Assembly: GCA_052389755.1 (NCBI GenBank)
Contig: JBQTHP010000241.1
Location: forward strand, 1-25,351
Direction of reading: 5' to 3'
Source: JBQTHP01 sp052389755
GTDB taxonomy: Bacteria > Pseudomonadota > Gammaproteobacteria > Steroidobacterales > Steroidobacteraceae
DNA: 25,351 nucleotides
The notes beneath the pieces were generated by a model that did not search any database, was not told the origin of the DNA, and saw only the letters and a list, made by a program, of their open reading frames with translations. Made by a program: the position numbers and the translations under genes. This document shows positions 8,479 through 15,320 of this stretch, piece after piece (position 1 is the first letter of the stretch; each line of letters begins with the position of its first letter).

Positions 8479-9303
8479 CTAGTTTCCTTCGAATTTCGGC
8501 TTCTGTTTCGCCGCGAAAGCGCGGAACGCGCGACGGAAATCCTCGGTCTGCATGCAGATGGCCTGCGCCTGTGCCTCCGCCTCGATCGCCTGGTCGATCG
8601 ACATGCTCCACTCCTGGTGCAGCATGGTTTTGGTCACGCCGTGCGCGAAGGTCGGGCCGGCGGCGAGCTCGGCGGCGAGGGCACGCGCCTCCACGAGCAG
8701 TGCATCCGGGGAAACGAGGCGGTTGAAGAATCCCCACTGCAGCCCTTCTTCGGCCGTCATCGCGCGTCCGGTGAACAACAGTTCCGACGCGCGCCCGTGA
8801 CCGATGAGCCGCGGGAGAATACTGCACGCACCCATGTCGCAGCCCGCGAGCCCGACGCGGTTGAAGAGGAACGCGGTTTTCGCCGCCGGCGTACCGAGAC
8901 GGAAATCCGCCGCCATCGCGAGGATGGCGCCCGCTCCCGCGCACACGCCATCGACTGCGGCGATGACCGGCTGCGGACAGGCGCGCATCGCTTTCACCAC
9001 ATCGCCCGTCATGCGCGTGAAATCCAGCAGCCCGTCCATGCTCATCTTCGTGAGCGGCCCGATGATCTCGTGCACATCGCCGCCCGAGCAGAAATTGCCG
9101 CCCGCCCCGGCGAGCACGACGACCTTGACGTCGTCGGCACCCGCGAGTGCGCGAAACAGGTCGCGAAGCTCCGCATAGGAGTCGAACGTCAGCGGATTCT
9201 TGCGCTCCGGACGATTCAAGGTAACGAAGCCGATCTTGCCTTCGACGCGCCAGGCGAAATGCCGCGCTTCGTAGGCGGTAAGATCCGGGCTGTTCTTGTT
9301 CAC
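8479..9303 (-). CDS. Crotonase-superfamily protein, likely hydrolase rather than hydratase
   Basis: 274 residues from GTG at 9303, which overlaps the MarR stop codon as GTGA; the frame stays open to 9417, but that extension has no crotonase character. CoA-binding and oxyanion motifs are clear: FCSGGDVHEI (about 71-80) and CAGAGAILAM (about 121-130). The two catalytic glutamates of true enoyl-CoA hydratases (GGGCEL and QPE positions) are replaced by Ile127 and by Phe/Asn at 146-148. Instead, an Asp (D156, in GLAGCDMGA) sits where 4-chlorobenzoyl-CoA dehalogenase, MenB and the ring-opening hydrolase BadI carry their functional Asp (alignment by eye). In this operon it could be the ring-cleaving or hydrolytic step after dearomatisation. 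The usual automatic label would be enoyl-CoA hydratase. Confidence 0.88.
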   Translation of the reverse strand: MNKNSPDLTAYEARHFAWRVEGKIGFVTLNRPERKNPLTFDSYAELRDLFRALAGADDVKVVVLAGAGGNFCSGGDVHEIIGPLTKMSMDGLLDFTRMTGDVVKAMRACPQPVIAAVDGVCAGAGAILAMAADFRLGTPAAKTAFLFNRVGLAGCDMGACSILPRLIGHGRASELLFTGRAMTAEEGLQWGFFNRLVSPDALLVEARALAAELAAGPTFAHGVTKTMLHQEWSMSIDQAIEAEAQAQAICMQTEDFRRAFRAFAAKQKPKFEGN

Positions 9304-9797
9304 GGCTCGTCTCCTTCCGGAACGGTTTCGCGCAGCTGCGTCTTCAGGCGTGCGAGCAGCGATGCGAGCTGGGTCTTTTCCTTCACCGACAGTCCGTCGA
9401 GCATCCCGATGACCCATCGCTCGTGCTCGGCGGCCATGCGGCGAAAGAGCCGCTCGCCTTCCTTCGTGAGCTTTACGCGGTACGCGCGGCGGTCCTCGGG
9501 ATCCGCGGTTCGCACCACCAGCCCTTCCTGTTCCAGCATGTCGGTGATCCCGGTGACGTTGCCGCCGGTGACCATCATGCGCCGCGACAGCTCACCCATC
9601 TTCAGACCCTCCGGGGCACGCTCGAGCTGTGCCATCAGGTCGAAGCGCGGCAGCGTCGTCCCGAACCGTGCCTGAAGCCGCGCGCGAACGCGGCTTTCCA
9701 TGAGGCTGGTACACGCGAGGAGTCGCAACCACACCCGCAGCGCCTGATGATGGTCGTCGGTGACGCGCGTTTCCATGTCGAGCGTGCGCGCGATCAT
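9300..9797 (-). CDS. MarR-family transcriptional regulator
   Basis: 165-residue winged-helix dimeric regulator. ATG at 9797 overlaps the SDR stop (ATGA), and its own stop overlaps the crotonase GTG, so it is embedded in the operon it probably controls; Met at 9776 is an alternative start. Visible features: the N-terminal dimerisation helix (HQALRVWLRLLACTSLMESRVRARL), the recognition region KMGELSRRMMVTGGNVTGITDMLE and the wing VVRTADPEDRRAYRVKLT with the family D-x-R-R-A. By family knowledge these proteins usually repress aromatic operons and release DNA on binding the aromatic acid or its CoA ester. The paired dyads at 12873-12908 upstream of the operon are the obvious operator. Confidence 0.93.
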   Translation of the reverse strand: MIARTLDMETRVTDDHHQALRVWLRLLACTSLMESRVRARLQARFGTTLPRFDLMAQLERAPEGLKMGELSRRMMVTGGNVTGITDMLEQEGLVVRTADPEDRRAYRVKLTKEGERLFRRMAAEHERWVIGMLDGLSVKEKTQLASLLARLKTQLRETVPEGDEP

Positions 9798-10573
9798 GCA
9801 ACCTCGCCGCCCGCAATCGCCAGGCTCTGACCGGTGATGCTCTCGGTGCCGGGCGCACAGAGCCACGCCACGGTGTGCGCGACCTCCGCCGGCTGGATGA
9901 GCCGCCCCTGCGGGTTCGTTGCGAGAAGGCTCGAGAGGATCGCCGCATCGCTCCTCCCGGTCTTCGCACGGATGCTGGCGATGGCGTCACGGACGATGTC
10001 CGTATCCGTGTATCCCGGGCAAACGGCATTCACCGTGATGTTCTTGCCGGCAAGCTCGACGGCAAGCGCCCGCGTCAGGCCGATGACGCCGTGCTTCGAG
10101 GCGCAGTACGCGGCGATGTACGCGGCGCCGGCAAGGCCCGCGACGCTCGCGATGTTGACGATGCGGCCGAAGCGTCCGGCGAGCATGTCGGGCAGGGCTT
10201 CGCGGATACAGTAGTAGCTTCCCGTGAGATTGACCGCGAGCATCGTGTGCCACAGCGAATCATCTGCCTTGTGAAACGGAGCGCTCATCGCCTGACCGGC
10301 ATTGTTGACGAGAATGTGCACCGCGCCGAGCCGTTCGCGCGCACGCTCGAACGCGCGGTGCAGTTCCTCGGGCCTGGTGACGTCCGCAACGACGGGACAC
10401 GTCGAGGCGAATGCGGCGATCTCCGCGGCGGTCGCCGAGAGGGAGCTTTCCGTTCGGCCGATGAGCGTGATGTTCGCGCCGAGCCGCGCGAGCGCCGTCG
10501 CGATCGCCGCGCCGATACCCCGCCCGGCGCCCGTCACGACGGCGTGACGATCTTTCAGCGTCAGGGTGCTCAT
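9794..10573 (-). CDS. Short-chain dehydrogenase/reductase (SDR)
   Basis: NAD(P)-dependent oxidoreductase of classical SDR type, 259 residues from ATG at 10573; this start overlaps the stop of the upstream monooxygenase/reductase (ATGA), and the longer frame to 10657 adds an unrelated tail. The Rossmann motif TGAGRGIG is at 14-21, NNAG at 90-93, and the catalytic Ser143, Tyr156 and Lys160 (YCASK) are present, as is the PG motif in NAVCPGYTDTDIV. Arg40 after the second strand (LIGRTESS) favours NADP(H) (inference). In the operon it may reduce or oxidise the ring carbonyl/hydroxyl of the 5-oxo-cyclohexene CoA product, or act as a 3-hydroxyacyl-CoA dehydrogenase. Confidence 0.93.
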   Translation of the reverse strand: MSTLTLKDRHAVVTGAGRGIGAAIATALARLGANITLIGRTESSLSATAAEIAAFASTCPVVADVTRPEELHRAFERARERLGAVHILVNNAGQAMSAPFHKADDSLWHTMLAVNLTGSYYCIREALPDMLAGRFGRIVNIASVAGLAGAAYIAAYCASKHGVIGLTRALAVELAGKNITVNAVCPGYTDTDIVRDAIASIRAKTGRSDAAILSSLLATNPQGRLIQPAEVAHTVAWLCAPGTESITGQSLAIAGGEVA

Positions 10574-12858
10574 GCCGGTCCGATCATCATCTGCGCGGCC
10601 CGCTCGAGATTGCGTTCGAGTTGGGACTTGCCGGAGAGATAGGGATCGGGCCACCACTGCTCGCGGAAACGTTGCTCCGCGGCGGCGTGCAGCGTCCAGG
10701 CCGGATTTGCAAGGTGCGGCCGCGCGATGGCGCAGAGATCCGCGCGCCCGGACGCGATGATCGAGTTGACGTGGTCGGCTTCGTAGATGTTGCCGACCGC
10801 CATCGTCGCGATGCCGATCTCGTTACGGATCGTATCCGCGAACGGCGTCTGCCACATGCGCCCGTAGACGGGTTTCTGGTTCGGCACGGTCTGGCCCGTG
10901 GAAACGTCGATCAGATCGGCGCCCGCGTTCTTGAATGCGCGCGCGATGGCGAGGAGGTCGGCCGCGCTGAGGCCTTCCGGCGTCCAGTCGGTCGCCGAGA
11001 GACGCACCGACAGCGGCATTTCGGTCGGCCACACGGCGCGGACCGCCTGCAGCACCTCCAGAGGAAATCGCAGCCGGTTCTCGATGCTGCCGCCGTACTC
11101 GTCCGTGCGCAGGTTCGTGAGCGGCGAGAGGAAGCTCGCGAGCAGATATCCGTGCGCCATATGCAGCTCGAGCATGTCGAAGCCTGCGGACAGGCCGAGC
11201 TCCGTGGCGCGCACGTAGTCCGCGATGACCTTGTCCATGCCCGCGCGATCGAGGGGCGTGGGCGTCTGGCTCACGCCTTCGAAATACTGCAGTGGCGAGG
11301 GCGCGACGATTTTCCAGTTGCCGGATGGAAGCGGACGGTCCATTTCCTGCCAGCCGAGCTGTGTCGAACCCTTGCGGCCGGAGTGGCCGATCTGCAGGCA
11401 GAACTTCGCCGGGGAATGGGCATGCACGAAGTCCGCGATTCTCCGCCAGGCATCACGCTGCTCCGCGTTCCAGAGACCGGTGCAGCCGGGCGTAATGCGC
11501 CCTTCCGGAGAAACGCAGGTCATCTCCGTCACGACGAGACCCGCGCCGCCGACGCTTCGCGATCCGTAGTGAACGAGATGCCAGTCACCGGGAATTCCAT
11601 CCGTCGCCGAATACTGCGCCATCGGCGATACGACCACGCGATTGGCAAGCGTGAGCCCTCGCAGCGTGAACGGCAGGAACATCGGCGGCGGTGCCTGCGC
11701 GTCGAGCCCTGCCCGCCCGGCGAGCCATCGCTCGAACTGCCCGACGAACCTCGCATCGCGGGTCTTCAGATTCGCGTGGCCGATGCGCTGGCTGCCGGTC
11801 AGCAGGCTGTACGCGAACTGCTCCGGCGGCAGATGCGTATAGCGACGGACGTTCTCGAACCACTCCGTGCGGTTGCGCGCCGCGCTCTGCAGCTTCAGGG
11901 CTTCGACGCTGCGCTCCTGCTGATACGCCTCGAGCGCGCTCTCGACATCGCGGGCGTGCGCGACGTGCTTCGTGAGCGAGATCGCGTCCTCCATGGCGAG
12001 CTTGGTCCCGGAGCCGATGGAGAAGTGCGCGGTGTGCGCCGCATCGCCGATCAGCACGGTTCTGCCGTGACGCCATCGCTCGCACAGGACGCGATTGAAC
12101 TTGAGCCACGCCGAGCCGCGCAGGTGCCGCGCGTTGCTCTGCAGCCGGTGTCCGTCGAGATAGCGTCGGAACAGGTCCTCGCAGAAGCCGATCGAGCGAT
12201 CGGCGTCGAATCTGTCGAGCCCGTGCGCGCGCCAGGTCTCCTCGCGGGTCTCGACGATGACGGTGGAGAGATCCGGGCTGAACTGGTACGCGTGGATCTG
12301 GAACCAGCCGTGCTCGGTCTGCTCGAACGCGAACGTGAAGGCATCGAACCTCTGGGTGGTTCCGAGCCAGATATACCGGTTCCTGCGCGTATCGACGTCC
12401 GGCCGGAAGACGTTCGCGTAGAGCGTGCGGGTCCTGCTGTTGGCCCCGTCCGCGGCGATGACGAGGTCGGCGTCGGCAAACGCGGAGTCGTCCCCGATCT
12501 CCTGCTGAAAGCCCAGCTGCACGCCCAGGCGCGCGCCACGCTCCTGCAGGATGCTGAGCAGTTTCATTCGGCCGATGCCGCAGAAGCCGTGTCCGCCGGA
12601 GCGGACGCATCGACCGCGGAAGTGGACGTCGATGTCGTCCCAGTGGTGGAAACTGCCGACGATCGCCGAGTGCGACTCGGGATCCGCCTCGGCGAAACCC
12701 GCCATCGTCTTGTCGGAGAACACGACGCCCCATCCGTACGTGTCGTCGGGACGGTTGCGCTCGTACACCTCGATGCGCGCGCGCGGCAGCGCCTTCCTCA
12801 GAAGGATGGCCGAATAGAGGCCCGCCGGTCCGCCGCCGAGGCACACGATGCGCTGCAT
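10570..12858 (-). CDS. Two-domain aminobenzoyl-CoA monooxygenase/reductase (salicylyl-CoA 5-hydroxylase/OYE fusion)
   Basis: 762-residue fusion of two flavoproteins. Residues 1 to about 380 form an aromatic-ring hydroxylase: FAD motif GGGPAG at 8-13, AADGANSR at about 135-142, and GDAAH at 271-275. Residues about 392-762 form an old-yellow-enzyme (FMN) reductase: NRVVVSPMAQYSA, then ELHMAHGYLLASFLSPLTN and RTDEYGGSIENR. This architecture is that of 2-aminobenzoyl-CoA monooxygenase/reductase from Azoarcus evansii, which hydroxylates and then reduces anthraniloyl-CoA to a non-aromatic 5-oxo product. Databases often call it bifunctional salicylyl-CoA 5-hydroxylase/oxidoreductase. It is the first gene of the operon, behind an AT-rich operator, with almost no 5' leader and no clear ribosome site. 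Salicylyl-CoA remains a possible substrate; the indole-type neighbours favour 2-aminobenzoyl-CoA. Confidence 0.93.
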   Translation of the reverse strand: MQRIVCLGGGPAGLYSAILLRKALPRARIEVYERNRPDDTYGWGVVFSDKTMAGFAEADPESHSAIVGSFHHWDDIDVHFRGRCVRSGGHGFCGIGRMKLLSILQERGARLGVQLGFQQEIGDDSAFADADLVIAADGANSRTRTLYANVFRPDVDTRRNRYIWLGTTQRFDAFTFAFEQTEHGWFQIHAYQFSPDLSTVIVETREETWRAHGLDRFDADRSIGFCEDLFRRYLDGHRLQSNARHLRGSAWLKFNRVLCERWRHGRTVLIGDAAHTAHFSIGSGTKLAMEDAISLTKHVAHARDVESALEAYQQERSVEALKLQSAARNRTEWFENVRRYTHLPPEQFAYSLLTGSQRIGHANLKTRDARFVGQFERWLAGRAGLDAQAPPPMFLPFTLRGLTLANRVVVSPMAQYSATDGIPGDWHLVHYGSRSVGGAGLVVTEMTCVSPEGRITPGCTGLWNAEQRDAWRRIADFVHAHSPAKFCLQIGHSGRKGSTQLGWQEMDRPLPSGNWKIVAPSPLQYFEGVSQTPTPLDRAGMDKVIADYVRATELGLSAGFDMLELHMAHGYLLASFLSPLTNLRTDEYGGSIENRLRFPLEVLQAVRAVWPTEMPLSVRLSATDWTPEGLSAADLLAIARAFKNAGADLIDVSTGQTVPNQKPVYGRMWQTPFADTIRNEIGIATMAVGNIYEADHVNSIIASGRADLCAIARPHLANPAWTLHAAAEQRFREQWWPDPYLSGKSQLERNLERAAQMMIGPA

Positions 12859-12872
12859 GGTGGATGCACTTT

Positions 12873-12908
12873 ATATCTAATTATTTTAGATGTAAATAAT
12901 TTAGATAT
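12873..12908. promoter_or_regulatory. AT-rich operator with two overlapping dyads, probable MarR site
   Basis: Almost pure A/T in a GC-rich setting, 15 bases upstream of the monooxygenase/reductase start codon. Dyad 1 is ATCTAA-N5-TTAGAT (12875-12891); dyad 2 is ATGTAA-N5-TTAGAT (12890-12906), offset by 15 bp. The ends ATATCTAA and TTAGATAT make a larger 36-bp palindrome. Minus-strand promoter-like hexamers (TTTACA and TATAAA) lie inside it, so binding would block transcription. A MarR gene lies within the operon, and dyads of this size fit that family. Confidence 0.75.
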
Positions 12909-12972
12909 GCTGCATCGCGAGAGATTGTTAGCGCGATGATCGTGAGACGCCGGACGTCGATCTGGTCGTCTC

Positions 12973-13269
12973 TTACTCTTCCGTATAACCTGCCTCGCGC
13001 TGATGCCGAACCGCCAGAATCAGCACGACATCTTCGGCGGGAAGCCAGCGGTACTTCGCGATGTAGCCGTATCGTCCGCGTGAGAGGATCAGCTCCCGGC
13101 GCCCCTCCTCCGACTCGCGTCCGAGCAGCGGATGGTCGGCAAGGAGCTCGAGGGCGCGACGCACGCTGACCAGCTGTTTGCGGGCGCGGGCCGGATCCTC
13201 TTCGGCGATGAAGTCGAATAGACGTTCGAGATCCGCCAGTGCCCGCTCGGTTACTTCGACGCGCGCCAC
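12973..13269 (-). CDS. ParE/RelE-superfamily toxin
   Basis: 98-residue toxin of a type II toxin-antitoxin pair. The family pattern is visible: VTERALADLERLFDFIAEED at the N-terminus, then HPLLGRESEEGRRELIL with the conserved H-P-x-x-G-R-x-x-x-x-x-R-E-L of ParE-like proteins, then YIAKYRWLPAEDVVLILAVRHQRE. The final beta strand with VRHQRE is typical. Whether it poisons gyrase (ParE) or cuts mRNA (RelE) cannot be decided; the motif set looks nearer ParE. It overlaps the antitoxin 3' end by 19 bases and lies between the two catabolic operons on the same strand. Confidence 0.88.
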   Translation of the reverse strand: MARVEVTERALADLERLFDFIAEEDPARARKQLVSVRRALELLADHPLLGRESEEGRRELILSRGRYGYIAKYRWLPAEDVVLILAVRHQREAGYTEE

Positions 13270-13541
13270 CGATGCGGCCTCGGACGGCGTACCTTCCCGC
13301 TCTCGGCTCGGCGCTCCAGGTAGTCAAAGGCAGTGGCCAGTGAGTGCGACCTGCCGCTTGCAAACGCTTGCCGCTCGGACAGCGCCGCGTCCGCCGCAAA
13401 GCGCTCCCGCAATTCGGATCGTTCGGCTTCGCGCGCCAGCACCTCGACCATGTACGCGTGCGGGCTCTTGCGCGCGTGAGCGGCCAGCCGCTCCAGGCGA
13501 CGCTTCAGATCATCCGGCAGCTTGAGACTCGTGGCCGCCAT
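13251..13541 (-). CDS. Ribbon-helix-helix antitoxin (CopG/ParD-like)
   Basis: 96-residue antitoxin preceding its toxin. The N-terminal TSLKLPDDLKRRLERLAAHA followed by KSPHAYMVEVLAREAERSEL is the ribbon-helix-helix DNA-binding fold. The rest is a charged, probably flexible toxin-binding tail ending in RPRPHRWRASK. ATG at 13541 has AAGGGTGGG as ribosome site about 8 bases upstream. Such antitoxins usually bind their own promoter; an inverted repeat at 13569-13588 just upstream is a candidate operator. Confidence 0.85.
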   Translation of the reverse strand: MAATSLKLPDDLKRRLERLAAHARKSPHAYMVEVLAREAERSELRERFAADAALSERQAFASGRSHSLATAFDYLERRAESGKVRRPRPHRWRASK

Positions 13542-13568
13542 GGAAGCAACCCACCCTTCAACATGACC

Positions 13569-13588
13569 GGTAGTCAGATCGTACTACC
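13569..13588. promoter_or_regulatory. Candidate antitoxin operator (GGTAGT-N8-ACTACC)
   Basis: Six-base inverted arms GGTAGT/ACTACC separated by 8 bases, 28-47 bases upstream of the antitoxin start, where the promoter should be. Ribbon-helix-helix antitoxins autoregulate at such repeats. This is inferred from position and symmetry only. Confidence 0.4.
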
Positions 13589-13622
13589 AAAGTCCCAGGG
13601 CAATCAACCGCTCAGCAGACGT

Positions 13623-13640
13623 CTGGCGTGACGGCGCCAG
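13623..13640. terminator. Weak hairpin downstream of the oxidoreductase operon
   Basis: Arms CTGGCG/CGCCAG with a 6-base loop lie in the 221-base gap between the iorB-like stop and the antitoxin start. There is no T tract. It might end the iorAB operon transcript. The rest of the gap (13589-13762) shows nothing recognisable. Confidence 0.25.
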
Positions 13641-13762
13641 CGATTGCCTGCGCACGTCAGGTTATCCAGTGCCAGTGCAACAAATCTCGTGCTGCGTGCG
13701 CCTGATGGAGGCGTGCTCGGAAGTTGTACGGGCAGCGGCTATACAGCCGGACGGTAGGTTTA

Positions 13763-15310
13763 TCAGTCTCGGACGCGCTGCGCAGCTGTCTGTCCCGCTG
13801 CCAAGAGGCCGGCGGAGGCGAGCTGCTGAGCAAGCTCCGCGCCCTCTTCGTCCGCGAGCGCCGCTTCGTGCAGGCCCGCGAACATGGTCGCGCCGTCGGC
13901 GCGGCGAGCGAGCTCGTCCAGGTGTCCCATCAGGACCGTGAAGTTCGCGACACCGCGCTCATGCGTGTCGCCGTATCCCTTGACCAGTCGCTGTGCCCTC
14001 GCGACTTCCACGGCGAGCGCATAGTTCCGGGGGGCGAGCCCCTCGATGCGCTCGAGCCACGAGCGGACTCGCTCGTCCTCCTGCCGGAAGCGCAGCGTGC
14101 CGCGCCGGAAGCGCCTGAGATTCGCGATCGCCCGCAGCGCGAGAAATCCGCTCACCGTCGACGTGCGGACCCGCCTGCCTTCGGTGAACCGGGCGAGTTG
14201 CCGGGTGACTCTGGGAGAGTCGTGCAGCCAGCGGCCGATGCGATTCGGCAGCGTTCCGGCGATCTCGGCGACCCGCGGCTTCAGGAACTCGGTGAGGCCG
14301 ATGATCTGATCGGGCGAATCGGCCACTTCCGTGCGTACGCGCTCGAACCGCGCGCGCCGGGTCTTCAGGTCCGCCACGCGGATCGTGTCCTCGAAGCTCA
14401 TCCACAGCGCGAGCGCACGGGCGGTCTCCTCGGCGAGGCGCCAGGCCCGCTGCGCGCCATCGAGCGCGATCACCTGCTCGATGCGCTCGAGATACAGTCG
14501 GGCGTACTCGACATCCTGATAGTCGATGAGCCGGCGCGCCCCTTCCAGGACCAGCGGCTGCAACGTAGCGGGAACGACACTCCGTAGCCGCTCGAGGATC
14601 GGCGCGGCGGCTCTGGAGCGCGACTGCGCGGGAACCGGCGCAAACGCGGGTCTCGAGTGGGATCCGACGTCTGCTGCAGGCGAAGACGCCGCGCGCTCGC
14701 AGGCCGCCTCGAACGCCGCGAGGTTTGCTTCGACCGCGATGCCGCTCGCGCGAATCGATTCCCTGAACGTGTCCCTGGCGAACGGCAGCACGGCGGCCCC
14801 GGCGATCGCACCGAGCAGCGTCGAGCTCACCATGCTGCCGTGCGATTCCGCGAGCGCCGCCATATCGAAGAGGATCAGCCGCTTCGCGTGCGCGCGCGCG
14901 AGCTCGACCAGTTCGCGTTCGTCGACCGCCCCTTGTCCCATCGCGCTTTTTTCACCGATCGTCAACACACGGTGCGACGAGGCGATGAGCGTGGTCCGAT
15001 CGGGCGTGACGATGCCGCGCTGGATCGCGCGCGCCGCTTCGGCGAGCTCCGCGGCCACGACGCAATCGACGTCTCCCGAGGCGGGCATCAGGGCGAGCAC
15101 GGGTTCGCGCGATTCTCGCTCGGACCCGGCGCGCGGGAAAAACTCGAGGTAATAGATCGTCGCGCCGGTGCGCTGAGCGACCCCTGGCACCGACGTCGCC
15201 TGCACGAGATAGCGCTCGGCTTCTGCGGCGTGGATGAGCCAGCCGGTCAGGACGCCTCCGCCCTGCCCGCCCAGCGCGGCGATCGCGAGTTTGTACGGGC
15301 GATCGCTCAT
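13763..15310 (-). CDS. iorB: Indolepyruvate-type 2-oxoacid:acceptor oxidoreductase, long beta subunit
   Basis: Gamma/beta-type subunit of a CoA-dependent 2-oxoacid oxidoreductase. 515 residues, far longer than archaeal IorB (about 200). The N-terminal domain has LAIAALGGQGGGVLTGWLI (about 8-26) and the PGVAQRTGATIYYLEFF stretch that define the POR gamma-type fold. The C-terminal about 300 residues are the helical extension (DUF6537-like) seen in proteobacterial versions. ATG at 15310 follows the alpha-subunit stop by 10 bases, with GAGGG as ribosome site. By family knowledge it transfers electrons from an aryl-2-oxoacid cleavage while forming the aryl-acyl-CoA. The physiological 2-oxoacid may be indolepyruvate, phenylpyruvate or, on context, isatinate. 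Confidence 0.9.
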   Translation of the reverse strand: MSDRPYKLAIAALGGQGGGVLTGWLIHAAEAERYLVQATSVPGVAQRTGATIYYLEFFPRAGSERESREPVLALMPASGDVDCVVAAELAEAARAIQRGIVTPDRTTLIASSHRVLTIGEKSAMGQGAVDERELVELARAHAKRLILFDMAALAESHGSMVSSTLLGAIAGAAVLPFARDTFRESIRASGIAVEANLAAFEAACERAASSPAADVGSHSRPAFAPVPAQSRSRAAAPILERLRSVVPATLQPLVLEGARRLIDYQDVEYARLYLERIEQVIALDGAQRAWRLAEETARALALWMSFEDTIRVADLKTRRARFERVRTEVADSPDQIIGLTEFLKPRVAEIAGTLPNRIGRWLHDSPRVTRQLARFTEGRRVRTSTVSGFLALRAIANLRRFRRGTLRFRQEDERVRSWLERIEGLAPRNYALAVEVARAQRLVKGYGDTHERGVANFTVLMGHLDELARRADGATMFAGLHEAALADEEGAELAQQLASAGLLAAGQTAAQRVRD

Positions 15311-15320
15311 CGGCGCGCCC

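Noticed and set aside
9303..9417. 38-residue N-terminal extension of the crotonase
   Set aside because: It lies inside the MarR gene and has no family character. The GTG at 9303 forms the same kind of GTGA overlap as other junctions in the operon.
7252..9675. 807-codon open frame on the plus strand
   Set aside because: Lies antisense to the Rid, acyl-CoA dehydrogenase, crotonase and MarR genes, whose family motifs are clear. Its translation is Arg/Ala-rich low-information sequence typical of antisense frames in GC-rich DNA.
10621..12939. 772-codon open frame on the plus strand
   Set aside because: Antisense mirror of the monooxygenase/reductase; no motif and Arg/Gly/Glu-rich composition.
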